This document shows, piece after piece, positions 35,441 to 44,700 of a stretch of DNA of 64,000 nt. The notes beneath the pieces are model-generated. The model ran no database searches and was not told the DNA's origin. It saw only the letters and a list, made by a program, of their open reading frames with translations. This DNA comes from Magnetofaba australis IT-1 (GTDB lineage Bacteria; Pseudomonadota; Magnetococcia; Magnetococcales; Magnetococcaceae). Location of the stretch: the NCBI RefSeq assembly GCF_002109495.1, contig NZ_LVJN01000021.1, positions 496,001-560,000 on the forward strand, read 5' to 3'. Every line of letters begins with the position of its first letter. Position 1 is the first letter of the stretch. Both the position numbers and the translations under genes were made by a program.

Positions 35441-35488
35441 CTGATATTTTGGTTTAGACGGTTGTCATGTTTCCGCTGAACCAGCACA

Positions 35489-35726
35489 AGATCAACAGCT
35501 ACACCGTGATTCGGACCATCCCTGGTCCTCACCCTTCGGGCTCGCTGCGCGAGTCCGATTTGGCATTCCTGCCCAATCGTGGGCTCTGTCCACACCCGCT
35601 TAAGGGTCACAGACCCTTAAGAATCCCGCCTCCGGCCAGCCGGAGGCCAATAGTCAGCGCAAGCTTTACCTGTGTCACGCAAACATTGAGGAGCCTGTGC
35701 AATTCTGAATTGCGGTGACTATATAT
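35489..35726 (-). repeat. Interspersed hairpin repeat, copy 5, right piece
   Basis: Continues copy 5 after the IS: a CACCCTTCGGGCTCGCTGCG module found in copies 8 and 9, a TTAAGGGTC-type hairpin found in copy 6, CCTCCGGC-ca-GCCGGAGG in place of the GCCGCCGAC hairpin, the complement of the ATGTTTGCGTGA block and the terminal GCGGTGACTATAT, an inverted match to the left end at 33999. The following 35727-35832 holds no gene. Confidence 0.85.
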
Positions 35727-35832
35727 TGGACGAATGATGCATTCATTCATCACTATTTGTTTAGGCCTCTCCTTTTATCTTTTTCCTTATTGGCGCTCTT
35801 GTTGAGCTTGAACGTTTGAAGGAGAAGACCTG

Positions 35833-36645
35833 ATGCTGTGGACAAGCGTTTTTAAAAAGCTCCCCCCGTTTTTCATCGCGACTTTGGCGCTCCTGCTTCT
35901 GCTCACGGCGCCGTCTATGGGTTCCGCTGCGAGTCTCTCCCAACTCTCCGCCAGTTTGACGCAATCCCCGGATTTTCGCGTGCGCACGCAGGCCGCTTTG
36001 GCGTTGGGCTCCAGTGGGAACAAACAGGCGGTGAATATTCTGTGCACTGGTTTGAACGACTCCAACACCACCGTGCGCACCGCTGTGGCCGCTTCATTGG
36101 GGCGTTTGAATCAAGGCGGGCAGGAGTGTTTGAATCAACGCGCGCAATCCGAGACAAACGCTGGGGTGAAACGCGCCATTCAGCAAGCCTTGGCGAAAAT
36201 GGGCTCCGGGCAGGGTGGCTCTTCTTTGAGCTCCGTGCGTTATCTCTTTTTTGTGAACGGCGTGCGCAATCGTTCCTCTGTTGATGCCGGAAAAGTGACG
36301 CAGCATATTTTTGCTTATTTGAAGCAAGGATTGACCAAGAGCGATACGCTGGTTGTCTCTGCAGGCGCGGTCAATCAATACGCCGCTCTGTTACAACAGT
36401 CCCCGGCAACCCGCGCTTATTATCTCTCGCCTGCTTTTTCCAATGAGTTTCTTAACGGCGTGTTAAAAGCGAAACTTGATGTGTCGATTATGAAATATCC
36501 CCAACAAAACATCGTTGGTTCATTGACGAAAAAAACATCGATGAACAGTGGTTCAGCCACTGAGCAGAATATCCTGCGTTTACTCGGCGCGGCATCTAAC
36601 GCCATGGCCTCCGCTATTACACAATCAGCGCCCAGATTGCCTTGA
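35833..36645 (+). CDS. Secreted HEAT-repeat-like protein
   Basis: 270 residues. An N-terminal signal peptide (hydrophobic core about 12-27, cleavage near GSAAS) precedes two or three HEAT-like helical repeats (about 33-125; VRTQAALALGSSGNKQAVNIL and VRTAVAASLGRLNQGGQECL as repeated patterns). The C-terminal half (about 135-270) is of unknown fold. GAAGGAGAAGACCTG precedes the ATG. Followed after 77 bases by a metzincin-type lipoprotein and then by another secreted HEAT-like protein, suggesting a small export-linked cluster. Confidence 0.65.
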   Translation: MLWTSVFKKLPPFFIATLALLLLLTAPSMGSAASLSQLSASLTQSPDFRVRTQAALALGSSGNKQAVNILCTGLNDSNTTVRTAVAASLGRLNQGGQECLNQRAQSETNAGVKRAIQQALAKMGSGQGGSSLSSVRYLFFVNGVRNRSSVDAGKVTQHIFAYLKQGLTKSDTLVVSAGAVNQYAALLQQSPATRAYYLSPAFSNEFLNGVLKAKLDVSIMKYPQQNIVGSLTKKTSMNSGSATEQNILRLLGAASNAMASAITQSAPRLP

Positions 36646-36722
36646 GGAAAACCATTCTGGTTCCAGCAATTCTGGTCTATGTTTGCGTATGAATTGAGCA
36701 GATGACTTGAAGGATTGTTGGT

Positions 36723-38312
36723 ATGACCATGCATCAGAGTTCACATCATCGCCAACGCGGAATCATCCGCCATGGCGCGCTCGGCGCCGCTTTGGTCGGG
36801 CTCCTGTTTGCAAACGGTTGTGGCGGCGGCGGGGGAGGAAGCAGCAGCAGCACCACCACCACTGTCACCGCCACCACCGTGACCGGCTATTTTGTCGATA
36901 GCGCCGTCTCCGGGCTGACCTACGCCACCCCCTCCCAGGGAACCTCCACCACCGGCAGTGACGGCAGCTTCAGTTACCAATCCGGTGAAACGGTCACCTT
37001 CTCCCTGGGCAATCTCACCCTGGGCTCCGCCACCGGCGCGTCCTCCATCACCCCATTGACTCTGGCGGGCGTCACCGACGCAGGCAACACCACCGCATTG
37101 AATATGCTGCGTCTGTTGCAGACGTTGGATTCCGACGACAACGCCGATAATGGCATCACCATCACGCAGACCATGCGCGACCAGGCCAGCTCTTTGGGCG
37201 GCGTCTCCATCTCCGATTCCAACTTCGCCAGCGACTCCGCATTGACCAGCTTTTTGAGCAATGTGAAGGGCTCCTCCTCGCTGGTGTCGTCACTGTCGGC
37301 GCTGCAACACTATAACGGCGCCAACGGCGCGGGCGCTGCATCCACCAATAGCAATCTGTCGGTATCCGCATTGGGGGTGAATGAGAGCTCGTTTTTACTC
37401 TCGAGCAATGTCGTCTCCTACCTCCTGCTGCTCAATGGCCCTTCCGTGGGCTCCAGCGGCGTCTCCGTCTCTTCGGTCACCAGCCCCTCCTCCGGCACGC
37501 TGACCACGGTGAAAAGCGGCGCCACGTATCATTGCGGCGCCAGTTTCTGCACCATGCTACAACCGCAGGTTCCCACCCAGGCGCCGCTCTCCACCGGTTT
37601 GTGGAGCTATAATCTCAGCAACTCCTTGAGCAGCAGCGATGCGGTCTATCTCACCACCCGCAGCGGTTCGGTCAACAGCAACGCCACCTTTATCCTCAAA
37701 CCCTATCTCGTCAGTGGAACCTATACGGAGTCCGATATCACAGCGGCGTTTACCCGCGCCAAAGCGATTATGAGCAACCACGGATTGACATTGAACGTGT
37801 TGGATGTGACCAGCATCCCCGACAGTCAATATCGTTCGGTCTCCACCTCCTATAGCGACGCCACCACCAGCTCGTTGATCTCCATTGGCTCCAAGGATGT
37901 GATCAATGTGTTCCTGGTGGATGACTTCACCAACGCCAGCGGCGTATTGGGCATCGCTCCCGGCATTCCCGGCACATTGGGGCTCTCTGGCGCGGGCAAC
38001 GGCTATATGGTGAGTCTGAGCGCGCACCTGATTGGCGGCTCATTGGAGACCACCGTGATGGGGGAGACCATCGTGCATGAGATGGGGCACTTTTTGGGGC
38101 TGTACCACACATCGGAGTCGGGCGGCGCGTCGTTTGATCCGTTGGATGATACGCCGGAGTGCGCCAAATTCATCAATATTGTCTCCAATTGCCTGAGCAA
38201 AGATGGCCTCAATCTGATGTTTTGGACCGCGCCGACGGATCTTGCGCTGGATCCGGGCAATCTGACGTCGGATCAATTGACTGTGTTGCGTTATTCGCCC
38301 ATGGCGCAGTAG
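36723..38312 (+). CDS. Metzincin-type metalloprotease lipoprotein
   Basis: 529 residues. A hydrophobic helix and lipobox-like LFANGCGG (Cys about residue 33) indicate a lipoprotein, followed by Gly/Ser/Thr-rich spacer. The C-terminal part has HEMGHFLGLYH (about 452-462), the HExxHxxGxxH zinc-binding motif of metzincins, and about 60 residues later LNLMFWT, a possible Met-turn. The middle (about 55-200) is Ser/Thr-rich with beta-strand pattern. Pappalysin/archaemetzincin-like enzymes share this motif. Two nearby ATG codons (36723, 36729) are possible. The catalytic class is well supported; the substrate is unknown, perhaps envelope or matrix proteins. Confidence 0.85.
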   Translation: MTMHQSSHHRQRGIIRHGALGAALVGLLFANGCGGGGGGSSSSTTTTVTATTVTGYFVDSAVSGLTYATPSQGTSTTGSDGSFSYQSGETVTFSLGNLTLGSATGASSITPLTLAGVTDAGNTTALNMLRLLQTLDSDDNADNGITITQTMRDQASSLGGVSISDSNFASDSALTSFLSNVKGSSSLVSSLSALQHYNGANGAGAASTNSNLSVSALGVNESSFLLSSNVVSYLLLLNGPSVGSSGVSVSSVTSPSSGTLTTVKSGATYHCGASFCTMLQPQVPTQAPLSTGLWSYNLSNSLSSSDAVYLTTRSGSVNSNATFILKPYLVSGTYTESDITAAFTRAKAIMSNHGLTLNVLDVTSIPDSQYRSVSTSYSDATTSSLISIGSKDVINVFLVDDFTNASGVLGIAPGIPGTLGLSGAGNGYMVSLSAHLIGGSLETTVMGETIVHEMGHFLGLYHTSESGGASFDPLDDTPECAKFINIVSNCLSKDGLNLMFWTAPTDLALDPGNLTSDQLTVLRYSPMAQ

Positions 38313-38322
38313 GAGAGTCGTG

Positions 38323-38883
38323 ATGATGACCCGTCATTTCATGCGTATTTTGCCCATAGCCGCTTGTTTAAGCGTGAGTTTGACCCTGGGCGTTGCTCTG
38401 TGGCCCGCTGCGGCGCTGGCGCAGCCCAGTCGCGCCGAAGCGATGCAGGCGCTGGCCGGAGTGGAGTGGACGCTGGAGACTGACGCCATCACCGCTCTGG
38501 GCGATGGCGCCGAGCAGACCTTGATGGCAATCGCCGATGATGATTCCTTGTTGAACGTCTACCGCATTCGCGCGTTGATGGCGTTGAAATTGTTCCAAAC
38601 CAGCGATGTGGCGGACTATCTGGAGAGTCGTTTGGCGGTGTGGTCCAACGACGCCCTTTCGCGCCGCACCATGGAGAGTTTCTCCGCTGGGTTTGCGCAG
38701 ACCTATCCGCAACGGGTGGCCAGCGCATTGACGCCCTATCTGGCCAACGGCAACCCCCATCTGCGCATCACGGCGGCGCGGGCGTTGCGCAGTTTGAATA
38801 CTGCGCAGGCGCGTGTGGCGGTGAACGCCTATTTATCCGATCGCGCCCAATCCTGGGAAATCGAAGCGTTACAAAACGAGTAG
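38323..38883 (+). CDS. Secreted HEAT-like helical protein
   Basis: 186 residues. Signal peptide with cleavage likely after ALAQ (about residue 33). The mature part is helical with HEAT-like pairs (EQTLMAIADDDSLLNVYRIR; ALTPYLANGNPHLRITAARA; LRSLNTAQARVAVNAYLS). It follows the metzincin gene by ten bases with AGGAGAGTCGTG upstream, so the genes form one operon with the next two. It may regulate or shield the protease, which is inference only. Confidence 0.65.
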   Translation: MMTRHFMRILPIAACLSVSLTLGVALWPAAALAQPSRAEAMQALAGVEWTLETDAITALGDGAEQTLMAIADDDSLLNVYRIRALMALKLFQTSDVADYLESRLAVWSNDALSRRTMESFSAGFAQTYPQRVASALTPYLANGNPHLRITAARALRSLNTAQARVAVNAYLSDRAQSWEIEALQNE

Positions 38884-38894
38884 AGGATGGATTT

Positions 38895-39215
38895 ATGTTG
38901 GAGAATCTGGATCCGCAACTGGTCTCTTACGGCATGATCGCTATCAGTGGTCTGGCTGTATTGATTGGATTTTTTAAGATCATCGGCCACGGCGTGTCGC
39001 TGTTTTTGTGGCTGGCGCTGGTTATTGGCGGCGTGTTTGGTCTGAATGTGGGTTTGCAGCAGCAGGGCGTGACCCTCTCCGGGCAGGTGACGGATAAGAT
39101 GCTGTCGGCCCTGGAGCCGGGCGCGCAGCTCTCCAAAAGCGCCGTCCAGGCGTTCTGCGCCCGCATGACCGAAGAGGCCGATAAGAGCGACTCCCCCACT
39201 GGGGAGAACAAGTAG
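38895..39215 (+). CDS. Small membrane protein
   Basis: 106 residues, unrecognised. Two hydrophobic helices (about 13-28 and 32-50; AISGLAVLIGFFKIIG and FLWLALVIGGVFGLNVG) precede a soluble, charged C-terminal region containing a single Cys. ATGG-AGAGGATGGATTT lies before ATG 38895. It is packed between the HEAT-like gene (11 bases) and the Hsp15 gene (1 base). Confidence 0.65.
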   Translation: MLENLDPQLVSYGMIAISGLAVLIGFFKIIGHGVSLFLWLALVIGGVFGLNVGLQQQGVTLSGQVTDKMLSALEPGAQLSKSAVQAFCARMTEEADKSDSPTGENK

Positions 39216-39216
39216 T

Positions 39217-39654
39217 ATGGCGCGTGGCCGACAGGGACGGCGGCAAGCGGACGCCAATGAAACCATAAGCAGTGATGACAGCGTGCGTTTGGATCGTTGG
39301 CTGTGGGCGGCGCGTTTTTTTAAAACCCGCCCCCTGGCCACGGAGGCGGTGACCGGCGGTCATGTGCATGTAAATGGGCAGCGGGTGAAACCGGCCAAAT
39401 CCCTGCGCGTAGGCGATGAGCTGGAGATTCAAAAGGGGCTGTTGACCTTCGTGGTGACAGTGCAGGATTTGAGTCAACAGCGCGGCCCCGCCAGCGTGGC
39501 GCAGCAGCTCTATAGCGAAACTCCAGAGAGCGCCGCCAAACGTGAGCAGGAGGCGGAGATGCGCCGTATGGAGCGTCTTTCCCGTCCAACGCTGCAACCG
39601 GGACGGCCCAACAAGCGGGACCGGCGTCTGCTCAGTCGCGTTCAGCAGCGTTGA
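39217..39654 (+). CDS. hslR: Hsp15-like S4-domain RNA-binding protein
   Basis: 145 residues. The S4 domain (about 22-85) shows VRLDRWLWAARFFKTRPLA, GGHVHVNGQRVKPAKSLRVG, and a basic C-terminal tail (RPTLQPGRPNKRDRRLL). Hsp15 binds free 50S subunits carrying nascent chains and helps recycle stalled ribosomes. The ATG follows the previous stop by one base. The length and C-terminal basic tail match the family. Confidence 0.88.
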   Translation: MARGRQGRRQADANETISSDDSVRLDRWLWAARFFKTRPLATEAVTGGHVHVNGQRVKPAKSLRVGDELEIQKGLLTFVVTVQDLSQQRGPASVAQQLYSETPESAAKREQEAEMRRMERLSRPTLQPGRPNKRDRRLLSRVQQR

Positions 39655-39796
39655 ATGGATTATACGCCTGTGTAAATCACGGCCTGTTTTTTGCTTTTTC
39701 CAAATATCTGCTCGTTTATCATGAGACGGGATGAGTTTTGGCGCATATGCTCTTCCCCATCGGATTTTTCCACATTTCTTTGAGATATTCGCCTCT

Positions 39797-41431
39797 ATGA
39801 ATGACGCCTTTGATGACAACACCCGCCGCAGCCACTTTCGTCTGGAAGATAATCTGGATATTCAGGTGCGTAAGCGCGTCTCCAGTGAAAAGCGGCGTAT
39901 GGCCATCCGCGCCAGCCGCGTGGATGCGGGCGCTGGCATCTGGCAGGCAACCCAATTGGCGGATTTGAGCGGCGGCGGCTGTTCGTTTCAGCTTCCTGCT
40001 CAAGCGCTGCGGGAGGGTGATGAGGTGGATATCAAAGTCTACTTTCCTGAAGAGAAGCGCGAAGATCCCATCACCTACCATGCGCAGATCGTGCGTTGCG
40101 TCAACGACGAGAATATTTTTCAAATCTCCTGTCGATTCATGGAGTTGCGTGATACTGACCAGGAATGGATTCAGCAATATATCGTGCTGCGACAGCGTGA
40201 GCAGCTCAAAGAGCGCGCCGATCGCGTGTGGAACGACGAGCAGGAGATTTTAGAGGAGATCGCAGAGTTGGATCAGGAGGAGGCGCTGTTTCTGCAAGAC
40301 GCCGCCTCGGCGGCGGATAGCATTCCAAACACCGCCGCCATTGTTGAAGAGATCGTTAAGCAGAAACCGAAAAAGCGCTTCCGCTTCGGCGACCCCCTAC
40401 CCACGGCGGCGGCGGAGCCGGAGATTCATGCGCCTTCGGAGGAGGATCGGCATGAGGATGCCGGTGGCGGTGAGCAGCGGCGGCATATCCGCTTTGATGG
40501 GACCATGCCGTTCAAGTGGAAGCTGATCTCTGCTTCGGCGTTTGACAAAGCCATCAAGGCTATCGAACAGCATCAACAGCCGTTGCCGGTGTTCGATAAT
40601 CAATACGCCGTGTTCGATACCGAACGCTTGGACGCCAGTTTGGATATTCTGGATCGCACCAATCCCATGGTGGCTGACGTTGCGGATGCTTTCTGGGTGC
40701 GGGTGGACAGTTTGTGCGCACAAGTGGCGGATCATAAAAAGGTGAATCTATTCGTCCCGTTACGTCAGCAGTTGGACGAGTGTGTGCACCGTTTCGCCAA
40801 TCTGGACTGGATCAGTATGATGCAGGCTGATGTGCTTTCTCGCAGCCATCAGATTCTGGAGGATCTGGTGGCCTCCAACAGCGTGGCGCCGCAGACCGCG
40901 CGGCGACGTCAGCGGGAGGAGCTCAAGCGGATTCGCAACGATCTGCGTACGCTCAAACGCATGGATCCCACGGGACGCGATGGTTTGGAGAAATTGGTGG
41001 AGACGCTGGCTGCGGTGGCTGATAAATTCCGCACGGTGGGGCCGGAGACGATTTTTGGTCATCGTCCGTTGGATGTGAATTTGAGCGCAGGGGGCGTGGC
41101 GTTCCGCGAGTTGGCGCGTCAAACATCCGGTTCCACATTGGGCAAACAGGTCAAGCCGATTCCGGTCTCCAAAGAGGATAAGGTGGCGGTGCATATTGGC
41201 CTGCCCGCCGCGCCTTGGCGTTGGATTACCGCCTTTGGCCATGTGGTGGCGGTCAAATCCCTGGCCAAGCGCGTATTGGGCCAGGCAGAGTCCCCGGATG
41301 GCGTGAATGTGTTGCCGCCCCGACGCATTGCTATTGAGTTTTTGGGGGTGCTGGAGGAGGATCAAACCGCCATTAATCGCTATCTGCAGGATCAGCAGTT
41401 GGAGAAACGACGCCGCGCTCGCTGGCAGTGA
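39797..41431 (+). CDS. Protein with two PilZ-like domains
   Basis: 544 residues. The N-terminal PilZ-like domain (about 10-125) has RRMAIRASR and DLSGGGCSF (D/NxSxxG), and the C-terminal one (about 420-530) has NLSAGGVAF and the later hydrophobic strand RRIAIEFLGV. Between them lie acidic helical regions (about 140-200) and a coiled, Lys/Arg-rich helix bundle (about 265-405). Twin PilZ architectures bind c-di-GMP. ATG 39797 is preferred to a frame extension 22 codons longer, since the shorter start is followed directly by charged soluble sequence. A response to cyclic di-GMP in the cytoplasm is likely; output is unknown. Confidence 0.75.
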   Translation: MNDAFDDNTRRSHFRLEDNLDIQVRKRVSSEKRRMAIRASRVDAGAGIWQATQLADLSGGGCSFQLPAQALREGDEVDIKVYFPEEKREDPITYHAQIVRCVNDENIFQISCRFMELRDTDQEWIQQYIVLRQREQLKERADRVWNDEQEILEEIAELDQEEALFLQDAASAADSIPNTAAIVEEIVKQKPKKRFRFGDPLPTAAAEPEIHAPSEEDRHEDAGGGEQRRHIRFDGTMPFKWKLISASAFDKAIKAIEQHQQPLPVFDNQYAVFDTERLDASLDILDRTNPMVADVADAFWVRVDSLCAQVADHKKVNLFVPLRQQLDECVHRFANLDWISMMQADVLSRSHQILEDLVASNSVAPQTARRRQREELKRIRNDLRTLKRMDPTGRDGLEKLVETLAAVADKFRTVGPETIFGHRPLDVNLSAGGVAFRELARQTSGSTLGKQVKPIPVSKEDKVAVHIGLPAAPWRWITAFGHVVAVKSLAKRVLGQAESPDGVNVLPPRRIAIEFLGVLEEDQTAINRYLQDQQLEKRRRARWQ

Positions 41432-41464
41432 GTTGATCGCCTGATGGAGCAGACGTAGATAAAA

Positions 41465-41713
41465 TATATAGTCGCTTGAATCCAGAATGACACAAATCCA
41501 AAGATCTCAATGTTTGCGTGACGTTGGTTCAGCTTGCGCTGACTATGAGACAAATTTCCAGAGGAAATTTGTCGGGATTCTTAAGGGTCTGTGACCCTTA
41601 AGCGGGTGTGGGCGGAGCCCACGGTGTGGTTGTTGATCTTGGGGAGCTCGAGGGCTCCGCCCTCGATATCTTCCAGCGCCCATATGTTCACTTTTGGATG
41701 CTAGCGACTATAT
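41465..41713 (+). repeat. Interspersed hairpin repeat, copy 6, with terminal inverted repeats
   Basis: The best complete copy: ATATAGTCGCTTGAATCC at the left and the complement of ATATAGTCGCTAGCATCC at the right, 11 perfect bases then partial. Between them: AATGTTTGCGTGACG, GACAAATTT-ccagagg-AAATTTGTC instead of the GC-rich hairpin, TTAAGGGTC-tgt-GACCCTTAA, GTGGGC-gga-GCCCAC, and CGAGGGC-tcc-GCCCTCG, GATATCTTCCAGCGCCCAT. Its right end abuts the stop codon of the giant gene at 41714-41716. Confidence 0.88.
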
Positions 41714-44700
41714 TTAGATCGCGCCCGCTACAGCGAATTGTGTGCTGATGGTCGTCTCCAGATAGAGCGTCGCCCCGCCATTAGTGTAGACATCCAGGGT
41801 AACAGACTGATCATAGTGCGGCGGCGTATAGGACACCGTGGTTTGATAGGCCCAGCCAGTGTCGGTCATATTGGCCAGATCATCGCCATCGCCCAAAATG
41901 GCCAAGGTGTCATCATCGGAGACATCCAGAATCTCCAACGCGCTGATATCGATGCTATTGGCGCCGGTTCCATGCAGGTCCACCGCCTCAATATGGCGAA
42001 CCAGAGTGTTGTTGGTGGGATCGGCCACATTGACCCCGGCGCCGGGCACGCTGAGGATGTCGAACCCGGATCCGCCATCCAACACGATGTCGTCGGTATC
42101 CCAGATCAATAGGTCATTGCCCGCCCCACCGTTGATATAGTCCGGACCTGCTTGACCATCCAACACGTCGTCGCCATCACGTCCCATGAGGTAATCGGTT
42201 GTGTTGGCGTCGGTGGAGCCGGTCATGGTGTCGGCGCCGTTGCTGCCTAGCAGATGGCCCGCATTGACGAAATCGCCGCCAAACAGGAAATACCCTTCTC
42301 CTGCGCCATAGTAACCAGAGTACATCTCAGCAACAAACAGATCGCTGAATCCATCGCCGTCAACATCCCCGCCGCCTGCCGCGGATTTGAAGCCTTCACC
42401 ACTATATTGAAAACCCGAGATTTTAAAACCGTTGGAGCCGTCAATATTATCCACGTAGAAGTCTTGTGAGAACATGCTTCCGCCATACACCACATAACCA
42501 ACGCCTGTGCCGTAATAATAGTCTTGAGAAGCGACTAGAATATCATCACACCCATCGCCATTGATGTCGCCAATGCCCTCTAGCGTGGAGCCAAAAGCCG
42601 CCGCGTAACCTGTCGAGCCATGGATGGTGAATCCATTGGAGCCATTCACCTCTGCTGTGGTGATGAGGTTGTCGGTGGTGTCGGGGTTGCTGCTTGAACC
42701 AAAGATCACGGTGACGGCGCCATCGCTGCTATTGGCTCCTGGCGCACCAATGGCGAAGTCGTCATAACCATCGCCATTCACATCGCCCAACCATGCCACC
42801 CGGTCGCCAGCAAAGTCGCTGGCGGTGGCGCCTTGAACGTAGAATCCAACGGAGTTGCTGGTGACATCGGTGATATAAGTGAGATCAAACTGACCGCTTG
42901 GAGCCACCGTAGTGAAGCTGGAGCGGCCATAAATGACGAACGTTTCTCCCGAAGAGGTGCCCAAAGAGCCATCGGCGGAGCCAATGAGCAGGTCGTCGTA
43001 ACCATCATCGTTGAAATCGCCGCTCAAGGAGGCGCTGGCGGCAAATCGCCCGCTGACGCTTGGACCAATAATTTGGAAACCGTTGTTTCCATCCAGAGTG
43101 CTGGTGGAGAAAACACCCGCATTAAAGTTGCTCCCATCGCCGAAAATGACGTAAACCGCCCCCTCTTGTGAACTGGCCGTTGAATAGCTGTACTGTTTAT
43201 CCAGCAGAACAATATCGTTATATCCATCACCATTAATGTCGCCGCCATCTGCTACGACAAAATCGGCTTGTGTTCCGCCACTGCCGCCTTGTTCAATGGT
43301 AAATCCGCTTGTCCCATCGGTGAGTGACGTAATGGTTTGCGAACCGCTGTAAGTGCTGCTGGAGCCATAGACAATGTAGGAGTCGCCATAGGCGTTGGAC
43401 GGCGCATAGTAGGCGCCTATAAGCAGATCATCAATGCCATCGCCATTGAAGTCGCCCGCCTTGGCCAGCGAATCGCCGATTCCATAGTTGCTCCCGCCCT
43501 CGATGACAAATCCATAGCTGGTGGAAGAGAGGTTGGAAAGCAGGGTTTCGGACGGGTAGGCGCCTGTGCCGCCATAGATAACGTAGACCTTACCTGAAAA
43601 GTCGGTGCTTCCAGCGTGCGGCGCGCCAATGACGAAATCATCCAAGCCGTCGCCATTGAAGTCCAGCATGGTGGAAGCGATGCCGAAATAACTCGTTGCG
43701 CTTTGATAGTCCAGCTCTCCTTCTACGGTAAAGCCGTAATGTTTGCCATCATCGTAGTTGGTGATATTGCGCGTGCTGAGCAGATTGGGCGCCGACATGC
43801 TGAAGTTCGTGGTGATATCCCGATCGATGAACAGCTTGGAGGCGCCATTGGAATAGTGCGCCATGGTGGCGCTGACATCCCATTTGGAGATGTAGATGGA
43901 GCCCACGTAGTACCAGCCGCTGTCATTGACCTCCACATTGTCGCCCACATCACCGGTGATGCGCAGTCGGCTGTCGTCGCTGACCCAGGTGGGGCTCCAT
44001 TTGTTGACCACCAGGGTGTCGCCGGTGATCTCATTATCGAGACTAATGACCTCGATGCCATCCAGATTCAGGGGGTCGGAACTGGTGGTCAGGTCCACAT
44101 AGAAGTAGTTGGAGAAGCGCAATACATCGTATCCACCGCCGCCATCGATGCTATCGACGTTTGTGCCATCGCCCAGGTCGGAGATGAGGATGCGGTCATC
44201 TCCGGCGCCGCCGGAGACGCGATCGATGCCGTAGCCCGCATCAATCAGATCGTCGCCTTGGGCGCCAAACAGCACATCGTTGCCAATGGAGCCGGAGAGT
44301 TCGTCATCGCCTTCGTCGGCGAAGATCCAATCACCGCTATCGCTGGCTTGGATGACATCATTGCCAGTGGTCCCACGTTGGGTAAAATTGCCACGGAAGT
44401 CATCGCCATAGAAAATATAGGAGTTGCCTGCCGCCGTGTAGTTGCTGTTCTCGCCATTTGCATAGGGCGCGCTGAGGATCAGGTCATAAAAGCCATCGCC
44501 ATCCACATCGCCAGCCGCCTTGGCGCTATACCCGAACCATCCGCCCGCAACTGCGCCATTGAGGGCAAAACCGTTGCTGCCATCCAGCGACGCCAAAGAG
44601 ATGGTGGCGGCGGTCATGCCGGTTTGACCAAAGATGAGATAGGCGCGCCCGGAGTCGGTATAGCCGTTTGTATCGGCATAGTAAGCGCCAATGACCATGT

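Larger units (their letters stand above)
34075..35488 (+). mobile_element. IS3-family insertion sequence, 1414 bases
   Basis: Imperfect terminal inverted repeats share GGTTCAG, GGAAA and ATGACAA (left TGTTTCGGTTCAGTTGGAAA, right complement TGTGCTGGTTCAGCGGAAAC). The four bases AGAT are duplicated on both sides (34071-34074 and 35489-35492), as expected for IS3. It carries orfA and orfB in a minus-one relation, and interrupts hairpin repeat copy 5; removing it rejoins CTCCCAAGATCAACAGCTAC, the sequence of intact copies at that place. Confidence 0.9.
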
